Positions 29,001-42,200 of a DNA stretch of 64,000 bases are shown here, in pieces. Below the pieces are notes generated by a model. That model was not told where the DNA came from and ran no database searches. It was given only the letters and a program-made list of their open reading frames with translations. The translations under genes and the position numbers were made by a program. The stretch's first letter is position 1; every line of letters begins with the position of its first letter. Source of the stretch: Paraescarpia echinospica (taxonomy: Eukaryota > Annelida > Polychaeta > Sabellida > Siboglinidae); contig CM034534.1 of assembly GCA_020002185.1 (NCBI GenBank), positions 67,033,691-67,097,690 of the forward strand. Direction: 5' to 3'.

Positions 29001-32000
29001 GACTCTGATCTTTCCGTCTGTCGCCAACTCCCTCTTTTTTTCGACAGGGTACGTATGAACAAGTGTCGAATTCACATATAGCTTTGCAGTGCTGTTTATG
29101 AAATCGTACGTTGCCGCAATATAGTTCCACGCATTCTTCGTGAGGACGCCGTCTTTGATCGCAGTTTCCCGTAGTCCATCTGTTGGTTCTCGAGCGACCA
29201 CTCGGAACCGAAGACCTTCCCCTGACAGTTGCAAAGAAACACCTTCTTCCTCTTGTGTTTTGTCGTTCTCATTCTGTTTCGTGTAATAGACAATGGGGCC
29301 ATCTTCAAACTTTGTAGGGAAGATGGTTGCCATGATGGTGATGGAACGTCTCGCATCTATCTTGTCGCTTTTCGGTATTTCCAGGTAGTTGGTCGGACTT
29401 CCTGCGAAGTGAACGGCTCCTGTGGGGTTTCCATTTGGCCCGTGTGTAAACGTTGGGCCATCTGCTGGTCGTCTTGCTGTCAGACCACTGCCTGAGATGT
29501 CGTAAATGGTGTCACTGTCCGAGTGGCATTCGTCAAATGGGAAGAGAGCTGCTGGCTCTACATCTGTCAGCAAACAGAAAATACACATCACATATACTGC
29601 CACTGTCCATCAGTTGTTTTTAGAGGAACCATAACAGATGATTACTGAATGATCATTTAAAGTGGCTTTCAGCAGGGGTGCCTAATTTATAAACTATTAC
29701 AACTAATACTTCAATCTCTTAATAACCGTGACCTTTACATAAATCATTGTAAAATATTCTGTTACCTCTCTTTAATGTATATACACATCTATATGACACA
29801 TAAATGTATTTGACGATGACAACGTCACGTGTCTATGGAAGAGGGGTTGACCAACTACTACATTTGTTTTCAAAAGACAGTGCAACTACAAGAGAAGCTG
29901 CAAGTTTGTGAAAATAAATGGATACGGGGAATTACAGGAACAAAGAGATTGGACAGGAGAATAAATAACCTGTGTCAAGAGATCAGGATACAATGCTGCT
30001 TAGTTAATGGGAAGATTAATAAAAAGCTGGGTGATCTGGACTGGTCATTTGGTAATAATGGAAGCTGACAGACTATTAATGAGTAAGTGTGAACAAATAT
30101 TAAGGTTGCAGAAATAGGGGAAGACCGCAGCTGGGGTTGAATACTACAAGAGGGATTTAAGAAAGATGAAAGATGGAGAGAGGGGGCTACTGATGGGAAG
30201 CATGGAGGGCAATAACATTAATAGCCATGTAACAGTACAGGTCCTAAACCTTGTCACTGTACAAGGTAACTATTATGAGGAAGAACAGACAACATACCAT
30301 TGGAGAAAACAGCACGGATAGCCAGTGCCCTCCGCTCTCCAGATTTGACCCCGTTGACCTCAGCGCCGACCTTGAGTTCATCATCAAACTTAGCCGATGC
30401 GTGTATCACCGGGAGGTCTTCCCTGGTCAGGCCGCAACAAAGTGGCATTGCTTTGTCTGTGGCGTAGCTGACCACAGCATTCGCTTGCGTGTTGTCATGG
30501 TAATGCACACCAAGTAGGTCACCCTCCAGCATGTGCATATACTTGGACGGATCCAACTTTACAGTCTGCCACAGAAATAATCATAACATGAAATTTATAT
30601 ATATATATATATGTATATATGTATAACAGTCGCCTGTGGATAGTTCTTAATTTGATCTGAAAGATTATTATACATATTCGTTCATGGAAAAAATTTGGTT
30701 GTGTCGATGCACAATTAATATTTTCTTCATCATAAAATATGTGCTGCTGATTGCAGTGTTTTACAAAGACAATCTTTTCAACTCGAAAATTATACTCATA
30801 AATTTTTTATTATTATTTTAATGGATCTACATCATAAGGAATATCCACCAAAAATTCCCACTTTAAGACACTGAAGCAAGTATCTTGTTTCATAAGAAAT
30901 GCAACAACTTTTGCTCTCTACACAACAATGAGAACGCATAATTCTTTGGATTTTTTGTGCCATTGAGATCGGCTTTCCCGAGGATATTGGTGCTAAATAA
31001 GTCATTCCATTATTATTACTATTATACGAGTCAGTGGTAAACCTGTTCTACGTACCTTGCTCCCAGCTTCTGCGGCATCCAAATGCATTGTTGCAACAAG
31101 AGTAAACTTGTTACCGGTTGACGGTCGCCAGATGTCTGCATAGAACATCCCAGCGTTGGCTGCGTAGAACTCCCAGGCAACAATCGTTGCATCGCACCTT
31201 GCTGGCTTTGTCGCCATGATGACAAGGTCAATGGCCGAATCATTCTTCAAATCTTCAATTGGTCCCCCCTTCACTTCAGTACATGCGCCTGTGTCAATCA
31301 GAAAAAAACAGTGGTGAGAAATATCACTTTGAGAACGTTCATTTATATTTACCGTATTCATTCTATTAAATGTACATGCCCTCATTAGCATACACCTCTT
31401 TTTAGTAGCATCTGACATCATGACAGCGATCTCTAATGACAACCTTGGCTGTTGAATCCATCATTGTAATTTAAATTACACTAAATTCAGGGCTCTATGA
31501 TAACAAAATATTGAAAGATCCAGTTAAATTATCAGATTTTAGTGTTCTGTATCCTGTGGCTCATATGTCAGATGCATATCTCGCTTGCCAGTCATTTCTG
31601 CTGAGATGGCAGTACCCAGGAACCCCAGAAAATAGGATACACCCCTGCACGCTTATTGGAACACAAAATTAGACATATACATCCAAGTCTCAAATATTTG
31701 TTAAGCGAACTGTACGCTTAATAGAATGAATACTGCGTGTACACTATCACTGATATATGAAATTGGACTTTAGAAACAGGAAGGAATGAAGTTAAATTTA
31801 CCACTGGAGACCATGGAGATAGTGCCCAAAAACAGTTTACCTAATACTTCCTTGTGAATATGAGTAACAGCATTACTGATAAAAAATAAGAACTATTTAT
31901 ATAGCTGTGAGGTAATATCTATGTGGACTGAAATAAACTGCCCAGGCTTCAAGAGAATGCAAAACCTCACTGCTTCGAGAGGCCAAACCATTGTTCTACA

Positions 32001-33988
32001 GAAAACTGGCCAAAATAGAGGAACTTTTATATGCCTACCTTCATCAACGATGATGCCTGCAAACAAAAAGTATGTAACATGAAAAGGTGGTTTAATCATG
32101 CAACATACATACAGCATTGTACTTGCTAACTTGAAATATTATAAACATTACATACAGATTTATGGTATGTAGTAATTATGCCTTGCGAGACAAACTATTG
32201 AATGTTTGCCAGCAGTTTGGTTTCCACTGTCACAGTCTTCACCGACACAATTAAGTCATCGGCTGTCAGACTCCCATGAAGCATCCCACGAATCTTGCAA
32301 GATCTAGCCACTAGATTCGGCAGTATCTCCATGACTTACAAGAATTGAGCATGACTTCACAAGGCAGTTGCATCAACATATCTGTCTTTCAATGGTTCTG
32401 TAACCACACAAATGCTTTAAATGTTGACAGCAGTGTGTTTGTAAGAAAATTGCACATATTTCACTAAAAATAATTTGTCTCACAATCTGTTTGCATAACG
32501 TGAAATAAATAAGAGGTAGGAAGTAACAATGTATTTCGCAAATATTTCTTCATGAAAATTATTTACATTATGAAAATGGCATGTTTATATTAAGGGGCAT
32601 GATTGTCGGCAAGCCCATTATTATAGTGCCAATTATTAGATGATAACCTTATTCATTACACATAGCTACAGGCCTAATCAATTATTTGGAGCACATTTAC
32701 TGTTTCTTGGCCACATACACATTATGCAGATGGCATAATTACCGGGTCGTTGTTCAACCCATACCAAAATCCGTCGCTTTGAATCTCGTGAGATCTAGCT
32801 GCTGATCTCTGTGTATGACTGATAAAAATTGAGTGTGACTTCCCTAGGCAATTACCAATCCATCAACATCTCTTTTTTATTGGTTATAGTCGCAATTACG
32901 GTAATCGCTGTTACCAAACTTTTCGCGTGGCAGTGATTTTTCCGTACGGAAACTGTAAGTATTTCACTAAAACCAACTTTTCTCACAATTTATTTGCATA
33001 ATATGAAACAAATAAGTGATAAGGAGTTACAATATGGATATCTTTCGCAAATGTTTCTTCAGATTTTTATGAAAACGGCCTGTTTATATATATAATATTG
33101 GCACGATCGTCTACAAGAGTCAAGTCTGAAGTGAAGACCATGTTAATTTGTTATGTGGCATGGCATACAGAGTCAGAGGTTAATGTTTGTCTGTTGTTTT
33201 ATTTTTAAATCGTAAGTTATTGGCGTTCGCGCAGATGCGAGACTGAGTCAAAACTGTCAATTAAGATTATGATGTCATGCGAAGTGCATCCTACTCCGAA
33301 TATGTATCTGCCACTACAATGCCCATGGCATGGGGCTGGGCCTGGCACGGCCAAGTCCACGGGCACGACACCGTGGCCGTAAACACGGCACTGCCACTGG
33401 ACTCGCCGCTTCCTAGTTTTGCCTACAAGTTACAACTACGAAAGTATCATTGAAAAATTCAATCACACACAAAAGATAACGCTAACAATTATACCAGTTG
33501 GTCGATCTGAGGCCGTTGGAGACCGACTAACTGAGTCCCGCCGCTTCGCTCCCGACAAAAATAGACATCTAGCTCCGACTCGGTCTCGGAATCCGAAAGT
33601 TTTGAGCTCAACAATAAATGATCTGACGTTGTGATATATACTATACGCACTTGCTTCTCCTTACGCAAATGTTCATACAGCTATCCTAAAACCAGACGTT
33701 CGATTTCAACTTTTCTTTGAATCTTCTGCATTTTGCCTCTTGACAGACCGGACGCTTACCACAGTAATAATCCGCAACATGCGCGCCTCTTCAGATTTAA
33801 CAATTAATTAATTAATTAAATTTGAAGTGGCAAAAGCCAAAAGGGCCGTTCCAAAAAGCCCTTTGCAAAGGCCCATTTGTTAATTATAATGTGTACTCGA
33901 TCCCGCTTTCAAACAAATATACCGCGCTCTTGTCTTGTAGATAATGATTTTTTTCGTAAATCGTTGATTTTTTATTATTATGTTTATT

Positions 33989-34027
<39 letters not shown>

Positions 34028-36186
34028 CAAGCGTACAGTGTAATTTAATTAATTATGCATACATGTACTATGATGTAGGGGTATATTGGTAGAGAAAAAA
34101 ACACATCACAGGTGGGGTTAAAACATTCAGTAGACCAGTGCGCTACTATATTTATACCTTATTTGCTTATGCATTTTCAGTGTCGTATTCTTTATTACAT
34201 TTGCTGTGTAAAGTGTATTATTTTCGGGTGCTTTGCATGCAAACCGTTTCGATTTATGTTCCTTAATGCAGTAGACATGGGCTATATGACTTCGGAGTTC
34301 TCAATGAAACGATGAGCATTAGATTTTCAGGGCATGGTTTCAACCCCGGTTTCAACCAATGTAGAGTCTATAGTAATATGCCCACACATTCCCCAGAACT
34401 TTACGTTTACAACTACTTTTTAACTTTGGCCTGAACATGCTGTACGTATTGACATGCCAATCACACGCAGCAGATCTATACTCATGCTGTTATTACTGCA
34501 TGGTGACAGCCATCGAAAGGCGGATTCGCCTTGTAGATATTAAGTTGCAAAATTGTTAAACTGAGTTGTGTACCTTTTTGGATTCCACTGACGCATACAT
34601 GTGCTTTAAATTATACCTCATTTGTTGAAATAAATTCAGTACTTTTTGATGTATTGCTAAAACTAAAGCAAACTTAAACAAAACTTTTGAGAAACGAGGT
34701 CATTTTCATTCTTTTTCACTTCTTCTATATAATTGTATTGTCTATTGTTTTCAATCGATGGATTCGTAAATGCCTGTATTGTAGGGTTCTATTACTTTTG
34801 AATTGTTTGTTAAGGAAAATGAATTGGATGTTGAAAGATAAGATTATAATTCAATGTACAAAATCATAAAATTGATTGAACATGATACATACATGTTTTT
34901 GCTTCGTGTCCAGAATAGATCCGTGAGACTTAAAAACCATTTCGATGTGAAGGGTCATATTTTAACATAATTATGATTATTGCAATAGCTTATGCATGTA
35001 TGCATAGTATGCCTAATAGATGTACGTGATGCCAGTTTTAGTAGTGTTTCGTGAAGGTCGCGATATTGCATGTCAAAATTAACATCATCGATAGTATACA
35101 AACGTAGCTAAATCGCTGTATGCGCTCTAAATACATTACAAACCGGTGGACGTGTTCAAGAACTCGAAGTCGTGGTAGTCATAGTTGACGAATATCGACC
35201 TCCACTCCTGAGCGTCGACCTGGGTCCGAGTGTCGTTGGCGAGATAGCAGTCCTTGACGCCCCGAGCGCCGTAGACGACAGAGCGACAGGTAAACGCCGT
35301 CTCCTCCAAGCAGAACATCTTACACATGTCCGCGGTCGCTACGTCTTTATGAAGTGCACCGTCTACCGTGGGCAGCGACCAGCCTTTCAACGGACGTTGC
35401 CACTGGACACCAGCTGCGGAGAAAACATACAGAATCTGCTAATGTCTGGTAGCGATAGAAAGGATCGAGAGACGCTACCAATAATCATACATTTTCAAAC
35501 AATGATTCTATTTATATTTCCATACGACGACGGGCGTTGTGCAATATAATTATAATTGGCTTGACGACATATTAAACTTGTGTGTGCCCCCCGCGCGTTC
35601 GTGTGTGCGTGCGCGCGCGCGCGCGTCTGGGTGTGTGCGTTAGTGCGTTCGTGCGTGCGTATCTGAGTATTCTTGCACTTAACAGTTCATTTAATAGTCT
35701 ACGATGTATGTTCTTCGTACGGTCTAGTTAATTCAGTTATCATGTTAATTCAACACAGTGTAAGCCTATATCATTAGGTGGTTAGTTGTCAGCAGGCTAC
35801 TCAAAATAGAATAATTTATATGGTGGACACACACAAAAACTGGGAAACAGCTCATCATCTCACCACGTTAAATGGATGGCATAAGTAAATAAATAAGTAT
35901 ATAGTGGAATGTGTAAACATGTATTGCAGTGCCTCACCGTTGATGATTGTGATCTGGACGGAGTATTCCCGACAGTCTCCCTCGTCCAAGACAACTTCGC
36001 GGTTGTATCCTGTCTCCAGTGACAACGGCAGACTGCTGACGTTGTAGACCTGGAGCCAACGGCGATAGTCAGCACACAATAGGGAATTAAGCCACTAGGA
36101 TGTACACAGAAACAGGACTGATAAACATATTTAAAAAATGAACTGACACATACAGACACGCGCGCGCATGCACGCACACACACACA

Positions 36187-36218
<32 letters not shown>

Positions 36219-39200
36219 CACACACTTTTACAAACTAGGCCTACCGTAATGACCGTATGTATTGGGACACTTAAAAGTAATAAAATTATCAGCTGCCCCA
36301 AAACATACGGTGCACAAAAATAATTATCAGATTCATTGTCCCAAAACTTAGGGACACGAACGAATCCTGACGTCATGCCGTCCCCGTTTTATTACCGCGG
36401 GTGGTGATCTGGCTTTTTAACTTCACCATGGTTACCTCATCTATTACCTCATCTATTAACCTGCTACTAACTATTTTTGAGTGGCTGAATGGCTTTTTAT
36501 CCCGTGAAACTAATGTTATATGTAGGGACTAATTTTTTAATGAACTAATTATACTTTTATTTCAACAACAGCAGCCATAATAAGGTATCTTATCATTTAT
36601 AAAACTTCATTTCAACAACAACAAACAAAAAAGTAGCTAACTGTTAAATTATAGATGTATTCAATTGTTGAAAAAGGGCAAGAAGAAGTGTAAAACTTAT
36701 AATTACATCCTCAGCCATGTGAAATGTTTAGTCTGTCTGGTACCAACCAGTTTCCCACACTTGTTCAAAGACTATTTTCCGAGTGACATGTTGTACCGTA
36801 TTTGACTGCAGTACTGCCCATGTCCGCATTACCTCCTACCCCCATCTTGGCCACATACAGAAACACATTTTAAATTAAATTATAGAAGATAAACTTCAAA
36901 AAATGCAAGAAAACGTCATGTAATCCCCATTGAACTACCGCTGGTATTTATGGATGTCGTCCATTACACTGTTAATAAATACTTTCTTGGTGGATTATGC
37001 AGATTAAAACGTCAACTTTTAGTGAAATGATGTGCAAGTCTTGAGACATTGCAGACAGTCGAGAGATTACGCAGTTTTGTACATTACAAACAAACATTGG
37101 TGGACTGCAACTAGGATTTTAGATGCATACATGGTGACACTTCCTAAATGTATAAAGGCCACAGCTGGTAGCTGAGAGAAGGACGAAACGTCATAGTTGG
37201 TGCTACGGTAATTTACATCACGCAAGTTTGTGTTGTTTACGTCAGAGCAGCTACGATTGTAAAACGTTGTATTGATACACTGTTTGTTATTTGTAAACGC
37301 GTCTGCATCGGGGAACAAAGTGGGTACGCACTCGTCAGAAATACGAATAATTGGCGTCCCAAAACACAGTACATACGGATCAAAATAATTACATTTACAA
37401 AAGTGTCCCAAAATATACGATACAGAAAGATAATTATTTTTCTATATTTTTAGGATATACCAAAACATACGGAGTCCCAATATATACGGTCATTATGGTA
37501 TATGATATATATACAATGCAGATGGTACCGATATGTCGTGCAATGCGAGTATCAGCGCTATTTGTTTCTTCCTACCTGGCCCTTCGGACATGTGGCAGCA
37601 TCAAACCAGATTATGTTGGCGCCACCTTTCGGTGAGTAGTAACCAAGCACATCTCCGACCAAGACATCGATGACGCCATGTTGGGCAGCTTTGATGACGT
37701 GCTTACCAGAAGCCTTGGCGTCATACCTCACCTGCCCGACCAAGGAGAACGTTCTCGAGTCACTCGGTCTGAAAGTAACACGCATTGCTTGAGTTTTATG
37801 TCTAAAATAATGTGTCCGATAAAGGGAGGCAGTCTGTTCAGTTACGTAAACATTAGCAGGAAGTTCGTACTTAGTTGTACTTATGCTGCGTTCCAGTGGG
37901 CTCGTTTATATCGTGAACACGACTTGACAAACTCGACAGTTCACGAGCAGCCCGAGTTTACGACTGGTAAATTTATGCAACTGGGTTAAGTAGGCGTTAC
38001 GAAGTCATATTCACGACATGTACACACGAACCTACTGGAACAAGCATAAGTCCCAATTTGGCCAGAAACGTGGACACGAGCCAACTTTGAAGCAATAGGT
38101 GGCAGTACGTTTATAAATGAAATGTTTTGTTTACAATTTGAACAGCGGTGGCACAACTTTCAAATCGCGAACGCTGTTTCTGGCTTATTAACCCTGAGCG
38201 CAATTCGACGGACAGTAGGCCAGTGATATCCTTTTATTGCACCGTTTATCCAAACATCTATGATATGTGCATTTACCGAATTCAATGAAGGCATCTGAGT
38301 ACTGAAATGGTAACAGGGCCAACGGTTAAATTGGTATCGCTTGGCCGACATTCAAAAATACATAGGATATAGCGTTAACTACGAATATTATTTAATTGCT
38401 TCGTGTGTGTGCGTGCGCGCGCGTGTGTGTGGTGGTATGTTAATACAATGACAATGTATTCAACTTTAAAATTGTTTCGAATGAAATCAGTTCGAGGGAC
38501 ATTTTAACTGGTAAGACAATGCTGTAGGCCTAAACGATCATAACAGAGGAAAGTGCGGTCTCTCCCTGACTGGGCGACAAACGACAGCACCGCGGCACAC
38601 AGGGAGGAGTGGGTAAACGCTGCTACTGTACATTTTAATAAAACAATTTAGCGTATAAAATCACCCCGGTTATGATAACGATTTGTTTCGTTCTCGGCGC
38701 ACTTTGTGGCGCCACTACCTTGGGCGGTGAAAACCGGCCATTATCACCACGTGTCACGCGCACGGAAGTGACGTAACTGTCGCAATGCGTCATTTCCACC
38801 TACATCTACCACCACCCAAAGGGAAGTGACCATAATATATCTTTATGGATTAAACCAGAATACGACTGCAACTGCACAATGGACAGCAAAGGAAAACATT
38901 CGCATTTGTAACAACTAACTTTGATGTAAGTTGAAACGTTAGTCAAGCCTTATTTGCCACGGTTTGTAGGCCTAACGATGGGATGTCCTAGCTTTCTAGA
39001 GCCTGGCCATAGGCTACTATATAACTGGTATATTATCAATGCCAACAGGGACCGATAAAACTGTGTATGTATAGTCATATATGTACTGGTGGATTGGGCT
39101 GTTCCTTCTTGATGATGTGCCGACTCGACTGTTTGTGTATGTGATCGCTGGATTACAAAGGGAAGGCGCCCTTCTTGGCGATTACTTCGTGCAAATTGGT

Positions 39201-42200
39201 GAGGCCGCCGGCCATATTCATTTTGTTTGATTGTTCGCAGCGTACGGGACTCTATATAGGCATACATCACAGAACGTGACAATCCGTTCGTTAAACGCCA
39301 TTATTTCATCCTGTCCTCACTGCTACATGTCCCGAATTTGTTCGGAGGTTTATATCTGAATATGTTCTTCTGCTCCGACTGACATTTGAAGGATATGTAT
39401 ATTCATCTTGGTGCTCCTCATCATGGTGCGAGATCTAGTCTCGATAGTGCCCCCCGCCCCCGGATGGCGGGTTCGATGCGGGGATGGATCGGAGGATGGA
39501 TGCGGGGATGGATGTGGGGATGTATGCTGGGATGGATGTGGGGATGGATGCTGGGATGTATGCGGGGTAGGCCTTATGGGTCGCCCGGAATAACTGTTGA
39601 ATCTGGATCAATACAACGCCTGCGAAGACCTTGCACATTACAACACAAACACGTGCGCGAACGTATGACCTACCTCCATACTTGAAGACTAACGCTGCCG
39701 GCGGCTTTGGTGTAGATCTCCCACTGTTGTATGGTTCCGCTCTGCGGGATGGTGTCGTTGGCGAGTATGACGACGAGTCCGGTGTCTGTGTCCGTGCCCG
39801 CCCTCGCTATCACCGGCTCACCCCATGTCACCGGCTGTAGCGGCACTGCAACGGAAACAGGGCGCTGTGATTGCCGAGGACTCGTGTTTTGTGAATTACC
39901 ACACAAGAAAACGGGGGTCGTTTTATTAGCAGTCCTCGCGATTCGGGTCAACTATGTGTGATATAGTTAATATATGTTTCCTAAATTGGTAAGTGTTGCT
40001 TTGGTGGCTCTTGTGCACACCTGCATGCCGTCACGGACACACACGCACACGCACATACATTAATTTCCATAAATATATAAATAAAACACGTTAAACGCAC
40101 TCGCGTGCAGTGTTTAAATAGCTAGGACAAATTGTATGTTGTTGACTTGCGATATGACGAAATTATGTCGTTTTTTAACATGACGGATTTTCAACACGAA
40201 GAGTAGACCCCCATCATGATAAGTCACACGTCAATGGCACGTACAAAAACTGTAATAATTATATACCACGCAGCATACGAACAACGGCTACAGACGTAAT
40301 GGACTTAGATTAGAACGAGGTGGTTCTGACTCATGACAAGAAGAGATTACGATCATCGAAGCCGAATAACAGCACAATGGAAGCTATTGTGTTTGTTAAG
40401 AACCGCCAGGTGAAACGGCCTTGCAAATAAATATCTCTGTTGATGCTGACGCCATTGTAACAATTTCAACACCATCCAATAGGTGATACTCTAAATCAAC
40501 AAGTATAAAATCTTCATTATAACGACATCACTATACACCGTAATATTATTCCATTTAAACTTACGTCCGTATCACTATAATCTATTCATATGGAACGGCC
40601 AATCATGTTATAAATATTACACGTTGTATTCGACAATCCTCCCTGTCTACCCTAACTATAATGATATTTGCCCGGTTTTTTTAAATCTGACCTTAAACTG
40701 CCACTCTAGTTCCTTCACAATACTGCGTAACCACTGGATAGCCACCAATGGCCTACATGGCAACCCTAACACGAGTCAGCCAGCCATAGCCTTACATTGT
40801 AACACTAAATGCAGTCTTTCATTGACGCTACCAACCTATGTTAAGTATTTAAAATCACAATTTTGACATTGCTGTACTCTACTGTGTGATATGCTTATAA
40901 ATGAAGCAACGACCGGCTTCGGTTAACGGGAACGGAAAGAAGCCCAGCGGAAGAAAACAGATGGTATGTCGTACAACAGGGCTTTGCGTTAACTTTATGT
41001 ATGCACGTGTTCCATATAAATTGTCGTTACCATTTCCTACACGCGATACTACATTAGCAACGTTAAGGAACGACAACCGACAGTTATAAGTGTTTGTTAG
41101 TGGAGCGCGTTGGCGTAGTTTTAAAACATCGGACTTCAACCTAGATATTGCTGGTTCCCATCCTCTCGCTGCCGTTTCGAACCTTCGGCAAGTTCGCCCA
41201 CTCTACATTACTCCGGTTCACTCACCTGTATGAATGAATACCTGGCTATAGACAGTGGTGGACCTTTCTGTATGGACGGTCTTCGCGCAGTAATTGCTTC
41301 CCAGTAAGGTCAAGATGGTATTCGAATGAGCAGGTCTGCCAGGATTAAAGAATAAAGCGCCTTGGGCAGTTCTAAGGACGGGATACTGCGCAATATCAAA
41401 GCCGTTTTTACCTTTAGTGTGCGTTGAAGGAGAGGGTGTTACAAATTTATATTTATTTAAGTTGACAATTTACTCGGCCGATTGACATGTTTACTGTGGC
41501 ATTATGCCATTGGCAACCAGCTGTTTTAATATCGTCATCATTCAGAAGTCAAGTTCGCTGTGAGCACAATAGATTATTGTATGAAACCTAATCGAGATAA
41601 TCCTGACGTGTTATTAAATTAATAACACGTATTCGTGTATGTTATGTATTCAACCCTAGATTGTTCAACGCCCTTTTCACTGATGTTCAATTCAATATCT
41701 TTATTTCTGACTCAACTGAGCAGCATGTACATATGTCCATATAAATATAAAAAGAACACATACGTAAAAAGTTAACCAAACATAAGAATATTGCACAATG
41801 GAACGTACGTAGTTGTATGTGAAGTGAGAATATACGCATGCCGCATAATGGCCATAAGGCGTTGAATGCTTACGAAGGATCACACTATCGCCCGATCTTC
41901 AGAGTAACCAACCGAGCCACGCACAGTGCACGCAGACTAAGCCTTGCCAGCACGCGGTCCAGTAACTCTCACTTATGTGGAGGCACTGGCTCACGAGCGT
42001 GACCTGCGTACGGACAGTAATAGCCGATTAATGAATGGGCATAGTTACCCGGTGGTAATCAGGCCAAATCAAGCCACCGTCTGCAGTAGTAATGGTGTGC
42101 TAATATGACCTACATCCAGGCACTGTAGACACTAGTGTTGCACATGTACAAGAGAGAGGAGATACGTCGCTCAACTCGCGTTATGATCATGTCTTGCTCT

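Larger units (their letters stand above)
32057..35143 (-). other. Intron 5
   Basis: AT-rich, with a diverged tandem duplication (32205-33135) and simple repeats; 34100-35100 shows no recognisable element. Confidence 0.65.

Noticed and set aside
37067..37411. Transposase gene inside the intron 3 TIR element
   Set aside because: The 114-codon frame lacks DDE or other transposase motifs.
38700..38860. CpG-rich patch with TGACGTAA motif in intron 2 as an alternative promoter
   Set aside because: Only composition and one CRE-like motif; nothing downstream suggests an alternative first exon.
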